From Planococcus beigongshangi (GTDB taxonomy: Bacteria > Bacillota > Bacilli > Bacillales_A > Planococcaceae), in assembly GCF_016820495.1 (NCBI RefSeq), contig NZ_JADHDU010000001.1, forward strand, positions 1 to 64,000: DNA of 64,000 nt. The letters run 5' to 3'. Shown here piece after piece: positions 1-8,125 of the stretch. The notes beneath the pieces are model-generated. The model saw nothing but the letters and a program-made list of their open reading frames with translations, had not been told where the DNA came from and did not search any database. The translations under genes and the position numbers were made by a program. Within the stretch, counting starts at the first letter, position 1, and every line of letters begins with the position of its first letter.

Positions 1-1371
1 AAGAACCGTTGTTCACGGAAAGAGGCATAATGAATGTTAATGGAACAGATTCTCTCACGGGAAAATTTAATACGTGCCCTGAACCGAGTGGTTCGGAATA
101 AAGGAAGCCACGGTGTCGACGAAATGCCCGTACAAAACCTGCGAGCGCATGTCATCGAACACTGGGACACCATGAAAATGGAACTTCTGTCGGGAACCTA
201 TCAGCCGCAGCCGGTCCGCAGGGTCGAAATCCCGAAACCTGATGGCGGCGTGCGCCTGCTTGGCATCCCAACCGTGATTGATCGGTTCATTCAACAGGCG
301 ATTGCCCAGGTTTTGTCTTCTATTTATGACCCAACGTTTTCTGATCATAGCTATGGGTTCCGACCAAAACGGAGCGCTCATGACGCAGTAAAGAAAGCGA
401 AAAGGTTTATCACAGAAGCCAATCGCTGGGTGATCGATATCGACTTGAAGAAATTCTTCGACCGGGTGAATCATGACAAGCTCATGGGGCAACTGGCGAA
501 GCGAATCGAGGATAAGCGTCTGCTTCAGCTCATCCACAAATATCTGAAGACCGGCATCATGATAAACGGAGTCGTGATGAACAGTGAGGAAGGCACTCCG
601 CAAGGAGGTCCTCTCAGCCCGCTGCTCTCGAACATTGTCCTGGATGAACTGGACAAGGAGCTCGAAAAGCGTGGTCACTCGTTTGTCCGCTACGCCGATG
701 ACTGCAACATCTACGTGAAAACACCGAAAGCAGGCAACCGGGTCATGAAGTCGGTGACTTCATTTATAGAAGGAAAGCTGAAGTTGAAAGTGAATACCAG
801 CAAATCAGCTGTAGACCGACCATGGAAGCGGAAATTCCTTGGCTTCAGCTTTACTTCCCATAAAGAACCGAAGGTGCGGATTGCGAAAGCGAGCATAAAC
901 CGGATGAAAGACAAAGTTCGGGACATCACCTCACGAAGCAAACCGTATTCGATGGAAAAGCGAATTGAAAAGCTGAACCAGTACCTGACGGGGTGGTGCG
1001 GTTATTTTGCGTTGGCGGATACGCCAAGCGTATTCAAAGACCTAGAATCGTGGATTCGAAGAAGGCTCCGCATGTGCATGTGGAAAGATTGGAAGAAGCC
1101 GAGCACGAAAGTGAGAAAACTCATCGGAATGAGCATCCCGAAAGGGAAGGCTTATGAATGGGGCAACTCGCGAAAGAGTTACTGGCGAATTTCAAAGAGT
1201 CCTGTATTGCATAGAGCCCTCGGAAACTCCTACTGGAGTTCCCAAGGGCTCAAAAGTCTGATAGCACGTTATGAAACTTTGCGTCATATATCTTAATTGA
1301 ACCGCCGTATACCGAACGGTATGTACGGTGGTGTGAGAGGTCGGGAGTTAATCGCTCCCTCCTACTCGATT
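1..1371 (+). mobile_element. Group II intron, 3' portion (class C-like), cut by the window start
   Basis: The intron ORF is followed at once by a domain V hairpin (about 1299-1335; arms ACCGCCGTA and TACGGTGGT around ACCGAACGGT) and a domain VI-like stem (about 1336-1366). The 3' boundary is placed near 1370 because PAS-domain coding sequence on the other strand resumes there. Domains I-III should lie before base 1. The lack of an endonuclease domain in the encoded protein and the form of domain V suggest class C. The exact boundary is inferred. Confidence 0.8.
34..1296 (+). CDS. ltrA: Group II intron reverse transcriptase/maturase
   Basis: This multifunctional intron-encoded protein reverse-transcribes the intron RNA and helps it fold and splice. 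The reverse transcriptase fingers and palm span about residues 20-280, with the catalytic YADD at residues 220-223 and the GTPQGGPLSP motif before it. A maturase (X) domain with GWCGYF follows near residue 325. The C-terminus ends soon after, with no HNH endonuclease, as in class C introns. At 420 residues it is full length for that class. The start ATG follows an AAAGAGG ribosome binding site; an in-frame ATG six bases on is an alternative. No frameshift is seen, so the intron may still be active. Confidence 0.93.
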   Translation: MLMEQILSRENLIRALNRVVRNKGSHGVDEMPVQNLRAHVIEHWDTMKMELLSGTYQPQPVRRVEIPKPDGGVRLLGIPTVIDRFIQQAIAQVLSSIYDPTFSDHSYGFRPKRSAHDAVKKAKRFITEANRWVIDIDLKKFFDRVNHDKLMGQLAKRIEDKRLLQLIHKYLKTGIMINGVVMNSEEGTPQGGPLSPLLSNIVLDELDKELEKRGHSFVRYADDCNIYVKTPKAGNRVMKSVTSFIEGKLKLKVNTSKSAVDRPWKRKFLGFSFTSHKEPKVRIAKASINRMKDKVRDITSRSKPYSMEKRIEKLNQYLTGWCGYFALADTPSVFKDLESWIRRRLRMCMWKDWKKPSTKVRKLIGMSIPKGKAYEWGNSRKSYWRISKSPVLHRALGNSYWSSQGLKSLIARYETLRHIS

Positions 1372-1713
1372 CTCCCCGAAAGCATATTGAATTCCCCGTA
1401 CTCTTACCTGCAGCCATTGCGTTTCGCCATTCCCCAGCAGAAACGGGTACATTTGTTTGTGTTCGATTATCTCGTTCGTCATGACTTTTTGGATCGAGTG
1501 AAGTTCGCTTATTTTCCCATGTTGCTCCAATTGCTCGAAATAGTCGGATCCCGGTTTCCATAAGGAACCCCTTACATCATGTTCGCTGCAAAAGTCCATC
1601 CATGCTTGATTCACTCCGATAATCTTTCCGTCATCATCAACGGCAATCAGAAATTCATCGATTGTATTAATCCATTCCTGAATTTGCCTGTCGTTCTTTT
1701 CCAATAAGTACAC
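1372..1713 (-). pseudogene. PAS-domain protein, 3' part cut off by the group II intron
   Basis: About 114 residues resemble an N-terminal PAS sensor domain (for example IDEFLIAVDDDGKIIGVN and FLLGNGETQWLQVRV). The reading frame then runs into the antisense strand of the intron and stops at about 1348 after a few intron-derived residues. PAS domains of this sort usually head a longer signalling protein such as a diguanylate cyclase or sensor kinase. The rest of the gene should lie upstream of the intron, outside the window. The start is GTG at 1713 or TTG at 1704; TTG sits at a better distance from the AAAGGA ribosome binding site. Because the intron is antisense to the gene, it cannot be spliced from this mRNA, so the gene is probably dead. 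Confidence 0.6.
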
Positions 1714-1824
1714 GTCCTTTTCTTATAATAAATTAACTATTCTGAAATAATTTTAAAGTAAATTTTTTTTACTAATAACTGCTGGTAGAACGGAAATTCA
1801 TTTTTTAAGTATAGTGAAAAATCT

Positions 1825-2265
1825 TTATTCCCACTTACAGATATATTCGTTAGCAGAGTTGACTTCTATTTCAAATGTTCTGATCAACTCACACATACTA
1901 TAAAACAGGAGGAGTTGTGAACGGGACATCTTTTTAATTTTGTTGTCGTCTATGTATTCGACGGAATCTATCTTTTTATTAAAGTAATGCAACTCGGTAT
2001 ATAAGGGCAGGTTGATGACACTGTTCAATCCATTTTTTGACAGTTGAAAGCTCGACAATTGATAGATGGAGCCTTCGATATACTGACTGCTCCAAGAAAA
2101 CATCAGCACCAAATTATCACTTTCCATGACATGGATCGTTTCTTCTTTGGTTGCAAGCATAACTTCAATTGTTTTTCCAACGAACTTTTTCAAATTTTCC
2201 AGGTCTACCTCAGACAAAGAAGGCTTTCGCTTAAAGATGAACGTCTTGAATATCCTTTCAAGCAT
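1825..2265 (-). CDS. Hypothetical protein, AT-rich gene
   Basis: I do not recognise this 146-residue protein. It has a basic N-terminus (MLERIFKTFIFKRKP), alternating charged and hydrophobic stretches, no clear signal peptide and no membrane segment. The nucleotide composition is much more AT-rich than the genes from 4.4 kb onward, and it stands alone between the intron and a long AT-rich gap, which suggests acquired DNA. An opposite-strand open frame (2044-2493) overlaps it but has low-complexity composition and no convincing ribosome binding site, so the minus-strand reading is preferred. Confidence 0.5.
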   Translation of the reverse strand: MLERIFKTFIFKRKPSLSEVDLENLKKFVGKTIEVMLATKEETIHVMESDNLVLMFSWSSQYIEGSIYQLSSFQLSKNGLNSVINLPLYTELHYFNKKIDSVEYIDDNKIKKMSRSQLLLFYSMCELIRTFEIEVNSANEYICKWE

Positions 2266-2753
2266 TATAATGAATGCAAATGTCTTATTATTTTACTCAA
2301 CAAGTATCATAGAATTAATTTAGGTATATTAAAACAAGACTTAAGACCCAATTTAAAAAAAGTCATAATAAGCAGGTATCTTTATTTTCTGAAAATAATC
2401 AAATTTTTAGCTAAAAGGCTATTCTACTTGGATTTTTTCGCCATTGATAATTTGATATTTTCAGTAAATTACTATTTGTTATTTTTAAAATAGAATATGT
2501 TTTCTGTCATTTTTCAATAATTTTCTATTTTGCTTGTTTTTTATTAACAAGTTGATTTTACGATAAAGGAGAATAATGGAGAATCCAAAGTAAGAACAAA
2601 GATGCTCTAAGAGGATTTATAAACTTTCAGATCTTTTGATTCTTACATTTTATACTCTTTAATGGATTGCTATAATTTCGGTTAAATTTGGTTTACATAT
2701 CATGAATTTATCGGAAGAAGATTGATGAGGTCAACATCTATCGCCAGAAAAAA
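2266..2753. other. AT-rich intergenic stretch without a supported gene
   Basis: About 490 bases, very rich in A and T. Open frames here are short and of biased composition. I see no RNA gene, no clear repeat and no strong promoter pair. It separates the intron-disrupted locus from the copper region. Confidence 0.5.
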
Positions 2754-2796
2754 AGGAAGCCCAAAAGCGAAATCTATTCGCCGCTTGGCCTTCCTC
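2749..2796 (-). terminator. Rho-independent terminator after the DUF305 gene
   Basis: On the minus strand the arms AGGAAGGCCAAGCGGCG and CGCTTTTGGGCTTCCT form an imperfect stem followed by a run of seven T. Confidence 0.75.
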
Positions 2797-2807
2797 TTTT
2801 GAGTCGG

Positions 2808-3260
2808 TTATTCCTCGTTCTCCAATTTTTCTATCAATCTTTTCATCTCGGCAATTTCTTCACGCTGCGTCTTGATGATCGCATCAGCCAGCTCTCTCGC
2901 TCGCGGATCTGAAATGTCTGCCCGTTCGCTGGTCAGGATGGCGATGGAATGGTGGGGAATCATCGCTTTCATCCATCCGGTGTCTTCTATTAATACCTGG
3001 CTGCGCACAAGCCATAGCGAAAGCGCGAATACCACAGCACTGCCGGCTAAAATAAAAGAATTTGCCTTTTTGTTTTTATACATCGGCCACATGAATAACA
3101 TCATGACAATGGCCATCACAGAACCCATGATCAAAGCCATGTAGATTCTTGTTTCACTGAGTGTGATATGTTCGAATTGAAAAACATTTAAAAACATCAG
3201 CCAATACATCAGGAATGTAGAAGTTGCAATCATGACTCCGAATTTCACATAGTTGTTCAC
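2808..3260 (-). CDS. DUF305-domain membrane protein, metal-resistance associated
   Basis: This 150-residue protein has three or four N-terminal membrane helices (about residues 7-27, 38-58 and 68-86) followed by a C-terminal DUF305 segment with the typical MKAMIPHHSIAI motif and a charged helix. DUF305 proteins are ferritin-like and recur in copper and other metal-resistance clusters; their biochemical role is not settled. The GTG start at 3260 follows a GGAGAGG ribosome binding site. The gene lies in the copper island and carries, about 100 bases upstream, the conserved box seen before the other minus-strand genes of this island, so co-regulation is likely. Confidence 0.85.
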   Translation of the reverse strand: MNNYVKFGVMIATSTFLMYWLMFLNVFQFEHITLSETRIYMALIMGSVMAIVMMLFMWPMYKNKKANSFILAGSAVVFALSLWLVRSQVLIEDTGWMKAMIPHHSIAILTSERADISDPRARELADAIIKTQREEIAEMKRLIEKLENEE

Positions 3261-3360
3261 AGAATCCTCTCCTTATATCATTTTAATTAACGTTATCAAC
3301 GATTTTTGTCTAGTTGGAATGAATGCCTTCCTTATCTGTATACCATTTGAAGTATTGAAT

Positions 3361-3384
3361 AAACTCCATAGAAAATGCACAAAA
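3361..3384 (-). promoter_or_regulatory. Shared copper-island box, copy A (upstream of the DUF305 gene)
   Basis: Read on the minus strand this is TTTTGTGCATTTTCTATGGA followed by GTTT. It matches copies at 4286-4311 and 7917-7940. TTGTGC could be a -35 element, and the (G/T)TTTC-N6-GTTT spacing of one helical turn suits an OmpR-family regulator. Confidence 0.45.
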
Positions 3385-3452
3385 TACTATGGGAGAAAGG
3401 GTTCAAAAAACTCCCCCGCTGCTCTTTTAAGCCGGCTTATGCTCAAAGTACG

Positions 3453-3485
3453 AAAAAAACCGCTAATTTATAGGGGAATTAGCGG
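3453..3485 (-). terminator. Terminator after the ydhK pseudogene
   Basis: On the minus strand CCGCTAATT pairs with AATTAGCGG across an 8-base loop, followed by seven T. It lies 70 bases past the ydhK stop codon. Confidence 0.8.
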
Positions 3486-3556
3486 CCTTTCTTTGAACTG
3501 CCTATTCATCGATTTTATCAATACATGGAAGAACTATGGTACTGTCATTTCAAAAA

Positions 3557-4143
3557 TTACTCCGCTGATAATTCATCTTCAGTCACCCACTTATGATTGG
3601 TGACTTCCTCTCCTCCAGTAGTAGGGACGAAATCAACCATATAGACGGTCGTCTGTTCGGCAGAATCAATCGTAGCCGTTGCACCGTCCATTCCTTCCAT
3701 ATGGTCGGCGGAAATGGTCGCTTCATCGCCTGCTTCCAGTGGTTCATCTCCCGGGTTTTCCAGTTCTTCATGAATCACCCATTTGTGGTTTTCCACCGGT
3801 TCGCCGCCAGTCTCAGGCGTGTAGGTCAAGGCATAAGCGGTTGTATCGTAAGCTCCGACAATTGTTGCTTCAGCACCTTTCATGCCTTCCATGTGATCCG
3901 TTTCAATAATGGCCTGGCTTCCGACTTCAAATGTTGGATTTTGGGCTTCTTGCAAATCATCCGGCACTTCACCTGAACCGGAATGGTCCATGTTCATGTG
4001 TTCGGAATCCCACTCATATTTTCTTCGGTTGCGTTGTCCATGTCCATCGGTTCTTCACTCGTCCCGCTATCTGTATTGCAGGCGCTTAATGTGATGGCTG
4101 CCACAAGCGACAGCATCCCCATCATCCATCTGTTTTTCGGCAT
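3557..4143 (-). pseudogene. ydhK: YdhK-type (DUF1541) copper-associated lipoprotein, frameshifted
   Basis: The gene starts at ATG 4143 after AAGGAG. It encodes a lipoprotein signal (MPKNRWMMGMLSLVAAITLS-AC) and an acidic, Met-rich linker, then stops at 3994. The following frame (3557-3997) encodes two DUF1541 repeats, each with a DHMEGM motif and a NHKWV segment, as in intact YdhK lipoproteins. Restoring one G in the GGG at about 4006-4010 joins both frames as ...MSGDSEHMNMDHSG. So either a single-base deletion inactivated the gene or this is a base-call error in a short G run. YdhK-like lipoproteins commonly accompany copper ATPases. Confidence 0.8.
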
Positions 4144-4285
4144 TTCAATCTCCTTCTTTCTGCATTTGTCTGTAGTTACTTTACCCCTTAACTTTGCATA
4201 TTGTGTGCAGGAATCATGACATTTTCTATTTGGTGGAAATAGCCGCCCGATTGTGGCAAGTCCGTGAACCGCCGGATAAGTTCTC

Positions 4286-4311
4286 ATTTATATAGAAGAA
4301 ACTGCACAAAA
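4286..4311 (-). promoter_or_regulatory. Shared copper-island box, copy B (between ydhK and the F510_1955 gene)
   Basis: The minus strand reads TTTTGTGCAGTTTCTTCTAT, matching copies A and C in the TTTTGTGCANTTTC core. It lies between divergent genes and could serve both. Confidence 0.4.
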
Positions 4312-4345
4312 AATCGAGATTTTTTCGCTAAACTGGAGGAGTACA

Positions 4346-4378
4346 ATGATTTTTAGAAAAAACAATTTGGAGGAATAA
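4346..4378 (+). CDS. Possible 10-residue leader peptide
   Basis: ATG ATT TTT AGA AAA AAC AAT TTG GAG GAA TAA follows a GGAGGA ribosome binding site at 4335-4340. Its last codons form the ribosome binding site (TTGGAGGAA) of the next gene at 4383, so translation of the two could be coupled. It is too short to judge by composition. Confidence 0.25.
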   Translation: MIFRKNNLEE

Positions 4379-4382
4379 TCAA

Positions 4383-5291
4383 ATGACAAAAAAGAGAATA
4401 TTGACAAGTATGCTGTCGGCTTTGCTTTTAGTGGCAGGCTGCAGCACCGATACAGCAGAATCATTCGAAGTGCCGTTTGAAGGCAAAATGGATCATGTTC
4501 ATGGGATGGGTTATGCAGGAAATGAGAACGGACTGTATTTTGCCTCGCATATCGGGCTGAAAATTTACCGGGAAGAGGGCTGGTTCGAAACGACGGATAA
4601 TTTTCATGATTATATGGGCTTTAATGCAACAGATGAAGGATTTATTACGTCGGGTCACCCAAGTGCAGATTCGGAGTTGCCCAATCCGCTGGGAATCCAG
4701 CGCAGTATCGACAGCGGTGAATCCATTGAGGAGATTGCGTTTCAGGGAGAAACGGATTTTCATGCCATGGCGGTGGGATACAGCAGTAACGACATTTTCC
4801 TGATCAATCCGGCCAAGAATTCCCTACTGGAAGCCGGCGTATATAAAAGCGGTGATGAAGGCGAATCATGGGAACCTGTGAAAGCTGAAGGACTGGAAGG
4901 GGAAGTAGCTGCACTCGCCCTTCACCCGACGGATTCGAACTTTGTCGCTGCAGCTACGGGGGCAGGGATTTATTTCTCGCGGGATGCCGGAGAAACTTTT
5001 AAAGCCATTACAAACGGAAGTGAAACAGGCACAGCGGTGCATTTCACCGAAGACCAGTTGTATTTCGGAAGCTACGGGACAGCGGCGGCTCTGGTGAAGT
5101 ATACTATGGAAAATGAAGAACTCGAGCCGGTGGATACACCGGATCTTCCACAAGATGCCATCGCTTTTATTGCACATAACCCGATGGATGAAATGGAACT
5201 GGCAATCTACACATTTGAAGGCAATGGCTACTTGTCGGAAGACGGATTACAGACCTGGGAAACGCTGCTGAAAGAGGGAAAAACCAAGTAG
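4383..5291 (+). CDS. F510_1955-family lipoprotein (beta-propeller / BNR-type)
   Basis: This 302-residue protein has a lipoprotein signal (basic start, hydrophobic core, lipobox LVAGC at about residues 16-20), so it should sit on the outer face of the membrane. The body shows sialidase-like repeat motifs (YKSGDEGESWEPV, YFSRDAGETFKAI, YLSEDGLQTWETL) typical of a beta-propeller. The opening segment KMDHVHGMGY contains His and Met residues that could bind copper. Family members are labelled glycosylhydrolase-like but are found in copper clusters; no glycosidase activity should be assumed. It lies between ydhK and a two-component system. Confidence 0.8.
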   Translation: MTKKRILTSMLSALLLVAGCSTDTAESFEVPFEGKMDHVHGMGYAGNENGLYFASHIGLKIYREEGWFETTDNFHDYMGFNATDEGFITSGHPSADSELPNPLGIQRSIDSGESIEEIAFQGETDFHAMAVGYSSNDIFLINPAKNSLLEAGVYKSGDEGESWEPVKAEGLEGEVAALALHPTDSNFVAAATGAGIYFSRDAGETFKAITNGSETGTAVHFTEDQLYFGSYGTAAALVKYTMENEELEPVDTPDLPQDAIAFIAHNPMDEMELAIYTFEGNGYLSEDGLQTWETLLKEGKTK

Positions 5292-5390
5292 AAACCAGCT
5301 AGCCGTTTGAAAGACGAACCAAATCCAACGGCATTCGGCATCAGTCTTTGTCTTGATTGCTGCTAACCAATCGACTTAAAGAGGGATGCC

Positions 5391-6794
5391 ATGTTAAACA
5401 GGCTTGCATTGAAAATAGGTTTGCTGTTTTTTGTGTTTATTATCATCATTGAATCGGTTTTGTTTCTAACCCTGTACGTTACTTTTGTCAATGAACGGGT
5501 GGATGAAGTCATGACCAACCTGCTTGCAAGAGGGAACACCCACAGCGAAGTATTGGAAGACAGTTTTGAACCGGCGACATTGAACCATGTGGCGTTGATG
5601 GAATCGGCCTCCGATTTCATCGTCATCATCACGGATGCAGATGGCAACGAATTGACCCATTCCGATCTGATTGAACCTGAAATGAGGGAAGTGTTGGAAC
5701 ACACCGATTTTGATGAGGTTCTACAGGGAGGGAAGGTCGTGGAAGAGCGATGGGACAAAAAAGAGTTTATTGCGACGGACAGCCCAATCACCATTGAAGG
5801 AGAACATAGAGGCCACGTGTTCATGTTTGCGGAAACCAATCATATCAAAGGGATGGTCAGTCATTTGCGAAACCAATTCCTGATTGTTGGCCTGATTGCT
5901 GTCGGGTTGACCGTCATCACAATTTTTCTGCTATCCCGATTGATTACGTTGCCGTTGATTCGGATGAAAGAAGCGATGGAACAGTTAAGCGAAGGGCACC
6001 ACGAGGTCAGCCTGAATATTGGCCGAAACGATGAGTTGGGAGAGCTGGCGAACGCCATCACTGCCCTATCCAGTGACTTGGAACATTTAAAAAATGAGCG
6101 GAATGAATTTTTGGCGAGTATTTCGCACGAGTTGCGGACGCCGTTGACCTATATCAAAGGATATGCCGATATCGCGAGCCGGCCGGATGCATCCGAGGAA
6201 GAGAAAAAGGAATACATTGGCATCATCCGGGAAGAGACGGCCCATTTGACGGAATTGATCCGGCAGCTGTTTGAGCTGGCTCAGATGGATCATAACCAGT
6301 TCGCCATTCAAAAAGAGGGATTTTCACTGGAGATGCTTTTTGCATCCGTCGTTGCCTTGGTTCGGCCAGCTTTTGACGAGAAACAGATTTCATTGGCTGT
6401 CCATTGTGAACATGAGATTGTCGCCTTCATTGATCCCGAACGTTTTCAGCAGGTATTGCTGAATGTCTTGGACAACGCCCGCAAGCATTCTCCTGAAGGA
6501 ACACAAGTAGTGTTACAGGGAGTCCAAGATAAAGATACCATCACCATAAGTATCCGTGATGAAGGAGAAGGCATACCGGAAAAAGATCTTCCTTTTGTCT
6601 TTGAACGATTGTATCGGGTCGATAAATCCCGATCCAGACAGTACGGAGGAAGCGGTCTCGGCTTGGCGATTGCGAAAGAGATCGTCGAATCACACGGTGG
6701 CCTCATGACGCTTCAAAGTGAGTACGGACATGGGACTACCGTCCGGATCGAATTGGAAAAGGGGGATTCGCTTGCAGAAAGTCCTGTTGGTTGA
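5391..6794 (+). CDS. Sensor histidine kinase, probably metal/copper responsive
   Basis: At 467 residues this is a full-length class I kinase. A membrane helix lies at about residues 7-29, an extracytoplasmic sensor domain reaches to about 160, and a second helix (FLIVGLIAVGLTVITIFLL) is at about 163-182. HAMP follows, then HisKA with the phospho-acceptor H246 in ISHELRTPL, and HATPase_c with the N box (NVLDNARKH) and glycine boxes (DEGEGIP, GGSGLGLAI). The acidic, His-containing sensor loop could bind metal. It overlaps the regulator gene by 23 bases. Its place inside the copper island suggests that it senses copper at the membrane; this is inferred. Confidence 0.88.
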   Translation: MLNRLALKIGLLFFVFIIIIESVLFLTLYVTFVNERVDEVMTNLLARGNTHSEVLEDSFEPATLNHVALMESASDFIVIITDADGNELTHSDLIEPEMREVLEHTDFDEVLQGGKVVEERWDKKEFIATDSPITIEGEHRGHVFMFAETNHIKGMVSHLRNQFLIVGLIAVGLTVITIFLLSRLITLPLIRMKEAMEQLSEGHHEVSLNIGRNDELGELANAITALSSDLEHLKNERNEFLASISHELRTPLTYIKGYADIASRPDASEEEKKEYIGIIREETAHLTELIRQLFELAQMDHNQFAIQKEGFSLEMLFASVVALVRPAFDEKQISLAVHCEHEIVAFIDPERFQQVLLNVLDNARKHSPEGTQVVLQGVQDKDTITISIRDEGEGIPEKDLPFVFERLYRVDKSRSRQYGGSGLGLAIAKEIVESHGGLMTLQSEYGHGTTVRIELEKGDSLAESPVG

Positions 6795-7449
6795 TGATGA
6801 AAAACGAATGCTGGATTTAGTGGCTTTGTATTTGAAGCCGCATCAGTACCTCTGTAAAAAAGCACTGGGAGCCCGTGAAGCCCTCGACTATTTGGAATCG
6901 GAACCTTTCGATCTCGTCTTACTGGATATCATGATGCCGGAAATGGATGGTTGGGAACTGTGCCGCGAAATCCGGAAATTTTCGGATGTGCCAATCATTA
7001 TGCTGACGGCGCGGGAACAACAGGAGGATATTGTTAAGGGATTGAATCTTGGGGCGGACGATTACATCACAAAGCCGTTTAATGAAGATGAGTTGCTGGC
7101 CCGGATGGGGGCTTTGCTTCGCAGAAGAACTCCGAAAAACACCATTGAAGTGGATGGTTTGGTGTGGGACGAAGACCGGTTTGAACTCACGTACGGCAAA
7201 CAGATCATCAAATTGACGCCAAAAGAATTTCTGATGGTGGGCCACCTGATGAAGAATGCCGATAAGGTGTTTACGAGAGAGCAGCTGATCCAGTTGATCT
7301 GGGGATTCAACTCGGAGACGGAAGGGCGGACCATCGATTCCCATGTGCGAAATGTCCGGGAAAAAATCCGCCAGTCCGGTTTTCCAGTCGATGAACATTT
7401 CCTCACCGTTTGGGGAATCGGCTACAAATGGATCAATGAAATGGAATAA
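6772..7449 (+). CDS. OmpR/PhoB-family response regulator
   Basis: The receiver domain carries the phospho-acceptor D52 in LVLLDIMMPEMDG, the switch residues in IIMLTAREQ and the lysine in DDYITKPF. A winged-helix DNA-binding domain follows (LTPKEFLMVGHLM, SHVRNVREKI, GIGYKW). The TTG at 6772 is chosen because it directly precedes QKVLLVDDE and follows GGGGGA; a longer open frame to 6718 would add residues that do not fit the fold. Translation is probably coupled to the kinase gene. Candidate targets are the three copies of the box upstream of the minus-strand copper genes, including the nearby storage protein gene. Confidence 0.88.
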   Translation: MQKVLLVDDEKRMLDLVALYLKPHQYLCKKALGAREALDYLESEPFDLVLLDIMMPEMDGWELCREIRKFSDVPIIMLTAREQQEDIVKGLNLGADDYITKPFNEDELLARMGALLRRRTPKNTIEVDGLVWDEDRFELTYGKQIIKLTPKEFLMVGHLMKNADKVFTREQLIQLIWGFNSETEGRTIDSHVRNVREKIRQSGFPVDEHFLTVWGIGYKWINEME

Positions 7450-7463
7450 TACTAGATAAAGAT

Positions 7464-7502
7464 AAAAGGCTCATCGGAAAATATCTCCAATGAGCCTTTT
7501 CG
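7464..7502. terminator. Bidirectional terminator between the regulator and csp-like genes
   Basis: AAAAGGCTCAT pairs with ATGAGCCTTTT around a 15-base loop. T runs on both strands serve the two convergent genes. Confidence 0.85.
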
Positions 7503-7508
7503 GGTAAA

Positions 7509-7841
7509 TTACGCAACGTTACGGCAAGCTTCTGCACATCTGCGGCAAGCTTCCGCACAGCGTTTGCAATGGTCGTGATGGTCGGCGTGCTTCTCGCATT
7601 CATCTGCGCATGCTTCACAAATGGTTGCGCAAACGGCTGCCAGTTCGGAAACGAACGGCGAATTGCGGGTAATTGCATGTTCCAGAAATGCGCAAATGTC
7701 TGCACATTCACGGTCTAATCGAATACATTGGGCCATCATCTTCACATCTTCTTCCTGCAGACAAGCATCAAAACAATGGTTACATTCCGCCGCACAATCG
7801 TGCAATGCCTGAATCAATTCCTGATGTTGTTCATGAGCCAT
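7509..7841 (-). CDS. Four-helix-bundle copper storage protein (DUF326/Csp type)
   Basis: This 110-residue protein has 16 cysteines, mostly in CxxxC and CxxC spacing along predicted helices (for example C16, C20, C23, C27; C71, C75, C78, C82; C92, C95, C99, C102, C106). That is the layout of Csp proteins, which load many Cu(I) ions inside a four-helix bundle. No signal peptide is present, so it is probably cytosolic (Csp3-like), holding copper that CopZ and the ATPase handle. His residues near the loops may guard the mouth of the bundle. It is convergent with the response regulator and carries the shared box about 80 bases upstream of its start. Confidence 0.88.
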   Translation of the reverse strand: MAHEQHQELIQALHDCAAECNHCFDACLQEEDVKMMAQCIRLDRECADICAFLEHAITRNSPFVSELAAVCATICEACADECEKHADHHDHCKRCAEACRRCAEACRNVA

Positions 7842-8120
7842 GTTAAAACCTCCATTTTTTTATTCTTGCTTCATTTACTGAGTTTCCCTCTACTTTCCAG
7901 ACTAAACGGAAATACCGAAACTCCATAGAAACTGCACAAATTTATTGGCGAAACAGCAAACACCTTCCGAAAAAAAACAGAAAGCTTATCGGGTGATGGT
8001 CCATTGTTGGCCGTCTATAGAAAAGTAATCGAATATCAAATCAATAGGGTGGGTTTTTCTTTTTGGTCCCAGTAAATTCCTTGGGCATCAAGAAGACAAG
8101 GTAAAAATGAAATTGGAAAC
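7842..8120. other. Intergenic region between csp-like gene and copZ
   Basis: Besides the shared box at 7917-7940 and the CsoR-like site just beyond this stretch, I see no reading frame or RNA hairpin that can be supported. Confidence 0.4.
7917..7940 (-). promoter_or_regulatory. Shared copper-island box, copy C (upstream of the csp-like gene)
   Basis: The minus strand reads TTTGTGCAGTTTCTATGGAG followed by TTTC. GTTTC-TATGGA-GTTTC is a direct repeat with an 11-base period, a common arrangement for OmpR-family regulators. Confidence 0.5.
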
Positions 8121-8125
8121 TTGAT

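Noticed and set aside
2044-2493. 149-residue plus-strand open frame over the AT-rich gene
   Set aside because: It overlaps the minus-strand gene, has Phe/Leu/Lys-biased composition as expected from AT-rich non-coding DNA, and lacks a ribosome binding site.
3253-3603. 116-residue plus-strand frame
   Set aside because: It crosses the terminator at 3453-3485 and the shared box at 3361-3384, and has no ribosome binding site.
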